Of a stretch of DNA of 64,000 nt, positions 44,961 through 55,980 are shown in pieces. The DNA lies in contig NC_090746.1 in NCBI RefSeq assembly GCF_036898095.1, positions 112,759,698 to 112,823,697 of the forward strand, given 5' to 3'. This DNA is from Palaemon carinicauda (lineage: Eukaryota > Arthropoda > Malacostraca > Decapoda > Palaemonidae). Position 1 is the stretch's first letter, and each line of letters starts with the position of its first letter. The notes beneath the pieces were generated by a model. It was not told the DNA's origin, did no database searches, and saw only the letters and a list, made by a program, of their open reading frames with translations. Made by a program: the position numbers and the translations under genes.

Positions 44961-45802
44961 ATAAAATCAATGTCTTGGCATACCCAAAATTCAATGTCTT
45001 GACATACCAAGTATACAATACAAGTCTTGATTTACTATCAATCATTCTGCATTATATACCATTATATCACTGAATTCATAACAAAACTTTACAAAAATCT
45101 TTCATGGCTGGCCCAAAAACAGCCTTTCAAACCTATTACTAGTATTGCCATGAATTTTAACTTAAAAAAGATAAATACTATTAATTCAGAAATGTCAACT
45201 TCACGACCTCATGAAATTATAACTTACCCAACAGATCACAGGTTTAAAACAAATTTACAATAACTGTATAGACCAAATAGGCTGCAATTTTTTAGATAAC
45301 TTTTTGAAGATGTGTCCAATAATTGTCATTAAGCCAATAAAATTTAGGCCTTTACATACATGTTGAACTGTTAGTGATGTACAACACTCTTCTCATTATA
45401 AATGGTTAGTTTAAATAGCTTAGAAATTATACCTGGACTCGGCTATACCTTAGTATTGCTACTCTCAAATTTGTTTGACTGCTGCATTATAAAATTAGTT
45501 TAAAGATTCAATCTTTCTGGATTCCAGTATTTCCATGAGTAATTTAACTTGCAGCAACCCAAACCTTTTTAGTTACCAAGAGTAAATTCATTAAAATCAA
45601 TACCTTTCTTAAAGTAACCAAAGCTTAATTTGGTTTACCTAGCCTTCACACATGAAAAAGCCAATCTACTCATGGGTTTCTATTCCATAATGGTGTTCCT
45701 ATATCATCAAGAATGATAAAGGTAGACATAAGAAACAAGTAACTGCAACTGCTAAAAACCAATTAAGTTTAAATATCATCAAACATACAACATTAACCTT
45801 AC
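44961..45802. other. CCT8 intron, nothing else recognised
   Basis: AT-rich. Confidence 0.5.
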
Positions 45803-45923
45803 CCTGCACAAGCCCTTGAAAGTGTTCACAGCATCATCCACAGCGCGCTCAACGTCATCCATTAAATTATCAGTGGAGCCTCGGATCACAATAGTTGCAA
45901 TTCGGGATTCAGCCCCCTCTTGC
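45803..45923 (-). CDS. CCT8: CCT8 exon: RGSTDNLMDD segment
   Basis: 121 bp; the first base completes an Arg codon from the exon at 47780-48033. AG acceptor at 45924-45925, GTAAGG donor at 45801-45802. It encodes ATIVIRGSTDNLMDDVERAV and DDAVNTFKGLCR; the RGST..L.D..ERA..DA block is the conserved return from the apical to the equatorial domain in CCT subunits. Confidence 0.96.
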
Positions 45924-46491
45924 CTGCAAAAAGTAAAAACTTCTATGAAGCAATACCCACAGAAATAAACATCTAATACAGGCACTATCACCAGACATTC
46001 TTATGAGTGAATGTATGATTGAAGAAACCTATCTGTTATACAGTCTGGTGAGGTATGCTGTGTATGAATGAGGAGTACAAGAAGGCATGCATAATGCTAC
46101 ATGATTATCTTATCCTCTTTGTTACAGCTCACCTTGAACATCCTCCTTGATATCTGACAAAACCATTAGGATTATCGGTTCTCAAATTCTATTTCTGTGC
46201 TTAATTTCAATCAAAAATTTTTCCTAACACCACAAACATGCCTTGGTAATGTTTAACGAAAAAGACATTAGAACTCGACAGGAAGTACATTACCAAAGAA
46301 AATCATAAAATATAGTATTTTGATCACAAAAAAGTACTTTTTCTTTACAATATTTCACAAAACCTCATAAAAAAATCCAAGAACAAATCTATTAATATTC
46401 ATATTTGGTTTAGTGTATACTTGGAAAAAAAAAAAGCATTTCAAGTGATAGTCATACTGTAAATTTATTCCATTTTAAAGCCACTCAATAC

Positions 46492-46493
<2 letters not shown>

Positions 46494-46559
<66 letters not shown>
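46494..46559. repeat. (GA)n microsatellite
   Basis: About 33 GA units. Confidence 0.95.
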
Positions 46560-46564
<5 letters not shown>

Positions 46565-47316
46565 GAAGTGATTTTAAGCAATTGTATAGTAACGTTTAGC
46601 TGCTTTCTTAACATAAAATACTCCACTGATGAATCAATGGGCTTCGACTTATTCCACAGTAATGCGAGTACACTACAAAACATTGAATGTATTGAAATGT
46701 ATTACTGTAATGTACAACACACTGAATATATCAAAATTTATTGAATGATAAAAGCTATAATCAGTGACATTCTTCTCAGATTCATTATGGATTTGAATGT
46801 ACTAAACATAAAAACCATCTACTGCCCTTTATCATCAATAATATTCACATCTTTTGATTCCCTGCACAGGCCAAATATGCTCTACAGACTCTTTAGTATT
46901 CTGGTAATACAGAATTTTTCTTTCCCTTTCATCCAGGCGGTTACTATTCTGCTAATCCATTCTCGGTCTAGAGACAAGCATGAAAAACTCATTACATGTC
47001 TAACCTGCATTGTCAACTTATTCCTTGTTCTTTCTTTCGCCAAATAAATTTGATTCTATGGGTATCTGCTACTCACGTAGTCTTTTAAATCACTATTTAA
47101 AAATATCTACAGTGCACTTTAATTAATCTGACAGAGGATAACACAAACTACTTAATTTTTTCAATCTCCTCTAGTACAACTACAATAATAAGAAAGATTT
47201 GTTTGTAAATGTGGCCAAAATCGAATAAAAAAAATTAAGAAAGTTGGTCAAACACATACGATGGGAGCAACAGGAAAGGAGAACTGAAACGCAAACCAAT
47301 GGAGCTGTGGACTAAA

Positions 47317-47740
47317 TTATTATTATTATTATTACTAGCCAAGCTACAACCCTAGTTGGAAAAGCAAGATGCTATAAGCCCAAGGACTACAACAGGGAAA
47401 AATAGCCCAGTGAGGAAAGGAAATAAGGAAATAAATAAATGATGAGAAGAAATTACAATATATCATTCTAAAAACAGTAACAGCGTCAAAACAGATGACC
47501 TATATAAACTATTAACAATGTCAAAAACCGATAGGTCATATATAAACAATAAAAAGACTCGTATCACCCTGGTCAACATAAAAACATTTGCTCCAACTTT
47601 GAACTTTTGAAGTTCTACTGATTCAACTACCCGATTAGGAAGATCATTCCACAACTTGGTAACAGCTGGAATAAAACTTCTAGAATACTGTGTAGTATTG
47701 AGCCTCATGATGGAGAAGGCCTGGCTAAGAGATGTAATAT
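47317..47740 (-). mobile_element. 5'-truncated LINE 3' end
   Basis: Same family as 40430-41557: the last codons (QAFSIMRLNTTQYSRSFIPA, VTKLWNDLPNRVVES), the shared 3' UTR and an (ATT)n tail at 47317-47333. It inserted about 40 bases from the CCT8 exon donor. Confidence 0.85.
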
Positions 47741-47779
47741 TACAATTTCTTTCTATATAATCGGATATTTCACACTCAC

Positions 47780-48033
47780 CTGAATATAGTGACAGGGGTG
47801 TCACCCACTTCATCAATGAAGACTTTATCGCAAAGACCAATTTCTTCCTGCGTTGGGCAAATCATCTTTGGAAGGATAGTAGCACCAACAGTTCTGCAAA
47901 GCCGTCTCAGATCCCACTTGCTTGTGATTCTGACAGCCATGATGTTGTATTTGTTCAAATAATGTTGAGCTAAATCACCAAACTTTCCTCCAGCAACAAC
48001 TACAGTTACACCAGCATCGGACAACATCTTTAC
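47780..48033 (-). CDS. CCT8: CCT8 exon: apical/intermediate domain
   Basis: 254 bp; AG acceptor at 48034-48035, GTGAGT donor at 47778-47779. It encodes VKMLSDAGVTVVVAGGK, HYLNKYNIMAVRITSKWDLR, RLCRTVGATILPK and VGDTPVTIF. The SKWDLRRLC.T.GA block is specific for the theta subunit within the CCT family. Confidence 0.97.
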
Positions 48034-48407
48034 CTATTTCATGAAATGAAGAGATACCTGTAATTCTTTCCAGGAGAGTTGGCATACCTTTTTATATCTG
48101 TTGTACTCCATATATACTATCGAAAAAGTTTAGTACCCATTTTCATTTTAATCTTGAACTTATATTTAAAATACTGTACTTGGTAAATGCTTTTTTTACT
48201 CTGAATAAAAAATTCTTAAATTTCATTACATAAACACAATTGCATATTTTTGTGAATGCAATAGGAAACAAAAAGTTCTATTATTTGATTTTGCTCTCAT
48301 AAAACATACATACATATGAATTAAAACCCCAAAGTTAGCTTTAAATGAACAAAATGTATCAAGGCCTAATGTACAGTACAAGGAAAATACTAGAAACAAT
48401 TCCTTAC

Positions 48408-48500
48408 ATCTTCCTCCATTCTGTTTTCTTCTCCGCGTGAAAAGTTGGCCAATTCATCAGCATTCTTGATGAGAACTGTGCCTTTTGTCTCTGTTGTGGT
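48408..48500 (-). CDS. CCT8: CCT8 exon, 5' end lost in the assembly gap
   Basis: 93 bases up to the gap, with a GTAAGG donor at 48406-48407. It encodes 31 residues TTTETKGTVLIKNADELANF and SRGEENRMEED, which match the theta subunit apical domain. The upstream half of the protein (roughly 250 residues) is not found anywhere to the right in this window. Confidence 0.93.
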
Positions 48501-49000
48501 NNNNNNNNNNNNNNNNNNNNNNNNNNNNNNNNNNNNNNNNNNNNNNNNNNNNNNNNNNNNNNNNNNNNNNNNNNNNNNNNNNNNNNNNNNNNNNNNNNNN
48601 NNNNNNNNNNNNNNNNNNNNNNNNNNNNNNNNNNNNNNNNNNNNNNNNNNNNNNNNNNNNNNNNNNNNNNNNNNNNNNNNNNNNNNNNNNNNNNNNNNNN
48701 NNNNNNNNNNNNNNNNNNNNNNNNNNNNNNNNNNNNNNNNNNNNNNNNNNNNNNNNNNNNNNNNNNNNNNNNNNNNNNNNNNNNNNNNNNNNNNNNNNNN
48801 NNNNNNNNNNNNNNNNNNNNNNNNNNNNNNNNNNNNNNNNNNNNNNNNNNNNNNNNNNNNNNNNNNNNNNNNNNNNNNNNNNNNNNNNNNNNNNNNNNNN
48901 NNNNNNNNNNNNNNNNNNNNNNNNNNNNNNNNNNNNNNNNNNNNNNNNNNNNNNNNNNNNNNNNNNNNNNNNNNNNNNNNNNNNNNNNNNNNNNNNNNNN
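48501..49000. other. Assembly gap of exactly 500 N
   Basis: A round-number N run usually marks a scaffold join of unknown size. CCT8 coding stops at its left edge and a copy of the PDIA5 intron from 29501 starts at its right edge. Confidence 0.98.
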
Positions 49001-49445
49001 GTATATTGAATACCACAGTCAAACCAAAATTATCTCCCTAAAATCCAGTTAGCTCAGTAGAGTTAAAATAAAAACGTCAACATTGACCTCTTCCTCACCA
49101 TCGAAAGGAAACTAACGTTGAATGAGTTTGAACATATTTCATGCTCTCATGCTATATCTCTACAGAGCTTTTTTTTTTATATCTTTGAATCTCCCATTGA
49201 TGTTCATATTGCTTCCTTAATAAAATTTGGCTTATATTGACGTTAACCCACAATAAATACAATTTTCATTTGCTTCTCTTCAATAGGCTTAGGCCCTCAA
49301 GACAGTATTGTGAAAATCTAGTACCTCAGGGCAAACAACCATGGTTTGGCAAGTTGCTCCCACCTTCTTCTTTCAGTCTTCTAGCGCTGGTTTTGACAGG
49401 TTGAGAATAATTACCATGCTCCGAATTGTGAAACAATTTATACTG

Positions 49446-49951
<506 letters not shown>

Positions 49952-50458
49952 ATATTTAAGACATTAATGATAATGAGGGATGTCTGCTCCTGGATTTTCT
50001 TAGTAACTAGTGTATACTTTCAAGGGAGTTTTTTCCATGGCAATCAAGACCCTCTTTCTGTCTTGTGCCAGGAACAGTATTGTGATTAACATAATCGCAG
50101 TGAGGAATGCAAAGGCCTACAGTTCCTCTTATGAAAAAGTATGTTCGAATGGTTGCTGACCAAACTGAAAGTTCTAAATGTAAAAGAATACAGACTAGGA
50201 TTGTTGCTTACAGTATGGATGAAAATGAAAATGCTAAGCCCCCATTTCCTTCTAACATTAAAAAAAAAAAGTTTGAGAAAATTATAAGTGGTTTAGGTTA
50301 AAAATAGCATTGTGCACTGAAACATAGAATTAGTTTTATTTAGTATAAGATAAGGGGAAGGTAATTTATATAAAATTTTATGCAGTAAATTTGTAACCAT
50401 AAATTTCAAAATAAACAAACTACCATTAGAACCAGTGTAAATGTGAACAAATGGTGAT

Positions 50459-50460
<2 letters not shown>

Positions 50461-50499
<39 letters not shown>

Positions 50500-50513
50500 T
50501 GTGTACGTGTGAA
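50461..50513. repeat. (GA)n-(GT)n microsatellite, short allele
   Basis: About 18 GA units and a broken GT run, at the position equivalent to 30715-30821. Confidence 0.9.
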
Positions 50514-50577
50514 GGAAAAATAACTGCAAAGCAATGGACTTAGAATAATATAAAAATATCATTACTAATATACTTAC

Positions 50578-50782
50578 ATTTACATCATTTATATGCACCA
50601 CATCAACACCTTGCTCATCTTCATCCCAAGGAATGTCTCCAGATGGATCTCGTAAAAATGTTGCCATAGACTGAACAGTTTCTCTTCTATCGTAATCTTT
50701 ATGGAAATCACCATCTTTGTAATGCTTCAAAACATATGATGATGGCTCAACTTTATTCTTTTTACATAGCTTTTTCCCCTCT
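50578..50782 (-). CDS. PDIA5: PDIA5 exon, second copy (N-terminal domain, second part)
   Basis: 205 bp, same splice sites as 30895-31099. The protein encoded is the same over the whole exon as far as I can see; the nucleotide differences noticed are silent. This fits an allele rather than a diverging paralogue. Confidence 0.93.
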
Positions 50783-50975
50783 CTGAAAAAGTCATTAACA
50801 TTATAGTGTTAAAATTTCCTTATAATAGCAATTAACTGATACAAACTATAAGACAAAATAAATATCATTGAATCTCTTTGGCAAAAAATTCTTCTTCAAT
50901 TAGTCATGAAGCTTGAATTTCATGTTGAACAAAATTTCTACATGATATAATAATCTTTATGGAAGACTATCTTAC

Positions 50976-51121
50976 CCATTACACTCGATATGAACAAGTG
51001 TCGCCGTTCCTCGAAGTTCACGCGACACTTCTGTGAATACATTATTTACCTCTTGTTTTACTTTGCCTTTCGAATACAAAACTAAAACGTTTGTTCGAGT
51101 CCTCAGGAGCTTCTTCCATTC
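50976..51121 (-). CDS. PDIA5: PDIA5 exon, second copy (N-terminal domain, first part)
   Basis: 146 bp, equivalent to 31292-31437, with intact splice sites and no difference noticed in the exon. Confidence 0.93.
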
Positions 51122-51332
51122 CTGTAAAAATAGTCAAGTTATTGATAACTAGCCCAACCTTACAAAAATTTCCAACTATCATAACCATTTTGATTTCTCC
51201 CTAACATACAAACTCACACTTCATATGTGCCTCATCCGCCACACACAAATGAAACTTGATCCTATAAATAATTACCATATTACACATCCATCTATCTAAC
51301 AAGGCACTGTATACTCTTCTTAATTTATACAA

Positions 51333-51635
51333 TTAACCCTTTTACCCCCAGGCTATTTGAAACTTTCCAACCCTTAACCCCCTGGGGTAATTTTTTTCAA
51401 GCACATTTTGCAGTAATTTTTTAAAAATTGCTCTAACTGCTTTAATTTTTGTCATAGAGAGGTCAAGTTGGTCTCATTCTCTTGGAAAATGCCTAAAGTT
51501 TCTCAACAAATTATCAAAAATATGCAAAAAAAATGTAAATAGCAGTTTTTTGCAAGGACGTACCAGTACGTCCATGGGGGGAAAGGGATGAGTTTTGTGA
51601 AACGTACCAGTACGTTTTGGGGGTAAAAGGGTTAA
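51333..51635 (-). mobile_element. TTAA-flanked MITE, copy M6 (equivalent of M4)
   Basis: Same position and orientation as M4 in the first copy, with several substitutions and small deletions between the two. Confidence 0.8.
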
Positions 51636-52061
51636 TTATCATACATCTTAAGTGTGCTATACAACTGCTTTTAACGACAACAAATCACACTTAATAAGCT
51701 CTTAGTTACAACAAATTATCACTATAATATACTGTACTATTAATACTGTAGTTCAATCAATGGCCATTTAAATGCTTTTTAAACATATGATGGCAAAAAT
51801 ATTGTCTTCAGTACAGTGCAGTACTGTAGATCCTAAATAATATTCCTTTTAGGAAAACTTTAAATATTCATTTAGGCAAAATTTAAATATTGTATAAGAT
51901 TAATCAACAAAAGGTATACATAAAAATATTTAGTATTGTACCACCAATCTGCTACAAACTAGACTTTAATCCACTATGAAAATTTCAATGAATATAAGAC
52001 TAAGCATATAAATTTTAATAATTATTTTGAAACCTGAACACTGCACAGTATAACAGGAAAC

Positions 52062-52372
52062 ATAACCCTTTTACCCCCCGGGGTATTTGGAAATTTCCAA
52101 CCCTTAACCCCCAAGGGGTTATTTTTTTCCCAGGACATTTTGCAGTATATTTTTTTTAAATTGCTCTAACAGCCTTAATTTTGGTCATAGAGAGGTCAGG
52201 TTGGTCTCATTCTCTTGGAAAATGCCTGAATTTTCTCAAAAAAATTATCAAAAAATATAAAAAACAAATTTTTATAGCATTTTTTTGCAAGGACGTACCG
52301 GTACGTTCATGGGGGTAAAGGGATGGCTTTTGTAAAACGTACCAGTACGTCCTTTGGGGGTAAAAGGGTTAA
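52062..52372 (-). mobile_element. MITE copy M7, insertion present only in second copy
   Basis: Flanked by ATAA on the left (52062-52065) and TTAA on the right (52369-52372), ends CCCTTTTACCCCCC and GGGGGTAAAAGGG. The first copy has the unoccupied site GAAACATAAATAAAG at about 32375-32388. Confidence 0.88.
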
Positions 52373-52441
52373 ATAAAGAATATTAATAATTCATATGCAA
52401 TGCTACCATTTTGCAATGAAGAAACATAATCAAATATTTAC

Positions 52442-52513
52442 CTTTGGATCAGATATAGTTTCCACATAGCTTTGTGACTTAGCTGCTAAGCTTACAACCA
52501 CCACTCCACACAA
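52442..52513 (-). CDS. PDIA5: PDIA5 exon, second copy (signal peptide end)
   Basis: 72 bp, identical by eye to 32452-32523, with the same GT and AG sites. Confidence 0.9.
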
Positions 52514-53115
52514 CTGAAAATAAGGTTTGGGCGTTAGAAACGAGAAGCAGATTAAAGTAAATTATTCAAATAAAACTTTCAACTCTCATCTTACTACTGA
52601 ACAACAGTAAGAAAAAATTAAATTATCATGAAGCTTATTAAACCTGGCTCTTTTTCATAAAACAGTATTGACCTGTAACATAATAACATACTGCAATTAA
52701 TTGCTGAGAAAACTTGACATATATAAATTAAAGTTTTAATATCTGTTTGTATACAAACCAACATCACGCATGTGATTAGATAACATGTCATAAAATGTCA
52801 TCCATTACAAAAGGATGTCAACGAACATTGAATTGGCCATGTGAGAAAAAGGAAAAGAGTCAAAGAGCCAAAAAAAGGGTACAGTATCTAATTACAAGAC
52901 AAAATGATAAATTTTAAAGAATTTGTATTTTTCTTAAATTTGCAAACTTCTATGCATGGTGTCTGCCATCTGTTATTAACAATGTATAGCACAGTAGTTA
53001 GTTGTCGTGTAGGTAAGGGGAGAGTACCACCAACCTGGTTGACATAACCGGAGGTAAAACTTTGAAAAATAAAAAAAAAAAATAAAAAACTCAAGCCTAT
53101 ATTTTGGGGAAAAAT

Positions 53116-53310
53116 GTTATTTTGATAATAAAATAAATTTTTGAATATACTTACCCGGTGATTATATAGCTGCAACTCTGTTGCCCGACAGACAACTCTA
53201 CGGTAAAAACTCGCCAGCGATCGCTACACAGGTTGCGGGTGTGCCCAACAGCGCCATCTGTCGTCCAGATACCCAGTACTCAATGTAAACAAAGACTCAA
53301 TTTTCTCCTC
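53116..53310. repeat. Left terminal repeat of DIRS element 2
   Basis: Inverse of 59290-59480, apart from the outermost bases. Shares GTTGCCCGACAGA, GCGATCGCTACACAGG and GCGCCATCTGTCGTCC with its partner. Confidence 0.88.
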
Positions 53311-53359
53311 GTCCCACTGCGTCTCTATTGGGGAGGAAGGGAGGATCCTTTAATTTATA

Positions 53360-53446
53360 ATCACCGGGTAAGTATATTAAAAAATTTATTTTATTATCAA
53401 AATAACATTTTTCAATATTTAACTTAGCCGGTGATTATATAGCTGA
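53360..53446. repeat. Internal complementary region of DIRS element 2
   Basis: Equals the inverse of the left outer end joined through ATTTTT to the inverse of the right outer end (CAATATTTAACTTAGCCGG). The shared ATTTTT (AAAAAT on the other strand) is the same hexamer found at the insertion site. Confidence 0.88.
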
Positions 53447-53846
53447 TTCACACCCAGGGGGGTGGGTAGAGACCAGCAATATATGTTTACACTTTTATGA
53501 GCTAAGAGTTTTTATTTCATTTTAGAAGTTATCAAAATAACAAAAACAAAATAAATAGGTACCTGGTAAGGAAGTCGACTTGAACAATTTCTCTGCCTTT
53601 TAAGTACGTCTTCCTTACGGAGCCTCGCGATCCTCTTAGGATGCTGATCGACCCCTAGGATCTGAAGTATCAAGGGTTGCAACCCATACAACAGGACCTC
53701 ATCAAAACCCCTAATCTAGGCGCTCTCAAGAAATGACTTTTACCACCCGCCAAATCAACTAGGATGCGAAAGGCTTCTTAGCCTTCCGGACAACCCAAAA
53801 AACAACAATAAAAACATTTCAAGAGAAAGATTAAAAGGGTATGGAA

Positions 53847-54996
53847 TTAGGGAATTGTAGTGGTTGAGCCCTCACCCACTACTGCACTCGCTGCTACGAA
53901 TGGTCCCAGTGTGTAGCAGTTCTTGTAAAGAGACTGGACATCTTTCAAGTAAAATGACGCGAACACTGACTTGCTTCTCCAATAGGTTGCGTCCATTATA
54001 CTTTGCAGAGATATATTTTGCTTAAAGGCCACGGAAGTTGTTACAGCTCTAACTTCGTGCGTCTTCACCTTAAGCAAAGTTCGGTCTTCCTCACTCAGAT
54101 GTGAATGAGCTTCTCGTATTAACAATCTGATAAAGTCTGACCAAGCATTCTTTGACAAAGGCAAGGATGGTTTCTTAACTGAACACCATAAAGCTTCAGA
54201 TTGGCCTTGTAAAGGTTTAGTACGCTTTAAATAGAACTTAAGAGCTCTAACAGGGCATAAGACTCTTTCTAGTTCATTGCCTACGATCTCCGATAAGCTG
54301 GGGATATCGAAAGATTTAGGCCAAGGCCGAGAAGGCAGCTCATTTTTGGCTAGGAAACCAAGTTGTAGCGAACAAGTGGCTTTTTCTGACGAAAATCCTA
54401 TGTTCTTGCTGAAGGCATGAATCTCACTGACTCTTTTAGCCGAGGCTAAGCATACCAGGAAAAGAGTCTTAAGAGTGAGATCTTTCAGGGAGGCTGATTG
54501 TAACGGCTCCAACCTGTCTGATATGAAGAATCTTAGTACCACGTCTAAATTCCATCCAGGGGTAGCCAAACGACGCTCCTTGGTGGTCTCAAAAGACTTA
54601 AGGAGGTCTTGCAGATCTTTATGTTTGGAAAGATCTAAGCCTCTATGCCGGAAGACCAATGCCAACATGCTTCTGTAGCCCTTGATAGTGGGAGCTGAAA
54701 GGGATCGTCCTTTTCTCAGGTATAAGAGAAAAACAGCTATTTGAGCTACAGAGGTACTGGTCGAGGATACAGAAACTGACTTGCACCAGTCTCGGAAGAC
54801 TTCCCACTTCGATTGGTAGACTCTAATGGAAGAAGCTCTCCTTGCTCTAGCAATCGCACTGGCTGCTTCCTTCGAAAAGCCTCTAGCTCTCGAGAGTCTT
54901 TCGATAGTCTGAAGGCAGTCAGACGAAGAGTGTGGAGGCTTTGGAGTACCTTCTTTACGTGTGGCTGACGTAGAAGGTCTACCCTTAGAGGAAGAC
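53847..54996 (-). CDS. DIRS tyrosine recombinase, frame intact (element 2)
   Basis: The frame is open from a TAG near 54997 to the stop at 53847; the first Met is at 54668, so the translation start is unclear. It keeps AKRVSEIHAF, KTHEVRAV, YWRSKS and the Tyr in FASFYLKD, and the core-binding part VYQSKWEVFRDWC lies upstream of 54668. It differs from element 1 by scattered substitutions only. It may be functional even though the rest of the element is broken. Confidence 0.75.
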
Positions 54997-55975
54997 TACT
55001 GGGAACGTCTACTAACCATCGAAGTATCTCGGTGAACCATTCTCTCGCGGGCCAGAGGGAAGCAACTAACGTCAACCTTGTCCCTTCGTGAGAGGCGAAC
55101 TTCTGCAGTACCTTGTTGACAATCTTGAACGGTGGGAATGCGTAGAGATCCAGATGTGACCAATCTAGGAGGAAAGCATCTATATGTATTGCTGCTGGGT
55201 CCGGGACTGGAGAGCAATAGATTGGAAGCCTCTTGGTCAGCGAGGTTGCAAAGAGATCTATGGATGGTTTTACCCCAAGTGGCCCAAAGTCTCTTGCACA
55301 CATCCTTGTGGAGGGTCCATTCGGTTGGAATTACTTGCCCTTTCCGACTGAGACAATCTGCTATGACGTTCAAGTCGCCTTGGATGAACCTCGTTACTAG
55401 GGAGATGTCTTGACCTTTTGACCAGATGAGCAGGTCCCTTGTGATCTCGTACAACGTCAGTGAGTGGGTACCTCCTTGTTTGGAGATGTACGCCAAGGCC
55501 GTGGTGATGTCCGAGTTAACTTCCACCACTTTGCCTCGAAGGAGAGACTTGAAGCTTTTCAAGGCCAGATGTACTGCCAACAGCTCCTTGCAGTTGACAT
55601 GCATGCTCCTCTGACTCGAGTTCCACAGTCCTGAGCATTCCCGACCGTCTAGTGTCGCGCCCCAGCCCACGTCCGATGCGTCCGAGAAGAGAACGTGGTT
55701 GGGAGTCTGAACAGCCAGGGGAAGACCCTCTCTTAGGTTGATATTGTCCTTCCACCAAGTCAGACAAGACTTATCTTTTCGGAAACCGGGATCGAGACCG
55801 CTTCTAGCGTCTTGTCCTTTTTCCAGTGAAAAGCTAGATGGTATTGAAGAGGACGGAGGTGTAGTCTTCCTAGTGACACAAATTGTTCCACGGATGACAG
55901 CGTCCCTACCAGACTCATCCACAGCCTGACTGAGCAGCGTTCCTTCTTCAGCATCTTCTGGATGGATAGCAGGGC
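54746..55975 (-). pseudogene. DIRS RT C-terminus and RNase H, frameshifted (element 2)
   Basis: Three frames carry consecutive parts. 55760-55954 has the RT thumb (VRLWMSLVGTLSS, LGRLHLRPLQYHL). About 55290-55760 has RNase H (LFSDASDVGWGATLDG, CKELLAVHLAL, NSDITTALAY, ADCLSRKGQV). 54746-55303 has the post-RNase H block (IDLFATSL, YAFPPFK). Frameshifts lie near 55765 and 55275. The LDLKDAY and YLDD parts of RT are deleted at about 55980. Confidence 0.8.
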
Positions 55976-55980
55976 TTGAT

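Larger units (their letters stand above)
45924..47779. other. CCT8 intron with microsatellite and LINE fragment
   Basis: (GA)n at 46494-46559 and a LINE 3' fragment at 47317-47740; the remainder is AT-rich and unassigned. Confidence 0.6.

Noticed and set aside
48390..49041. Open frames spanning the gap
   Set aside because: They run through 500 N; only the 93 bases of CCT8 exon left of the gap are supported.
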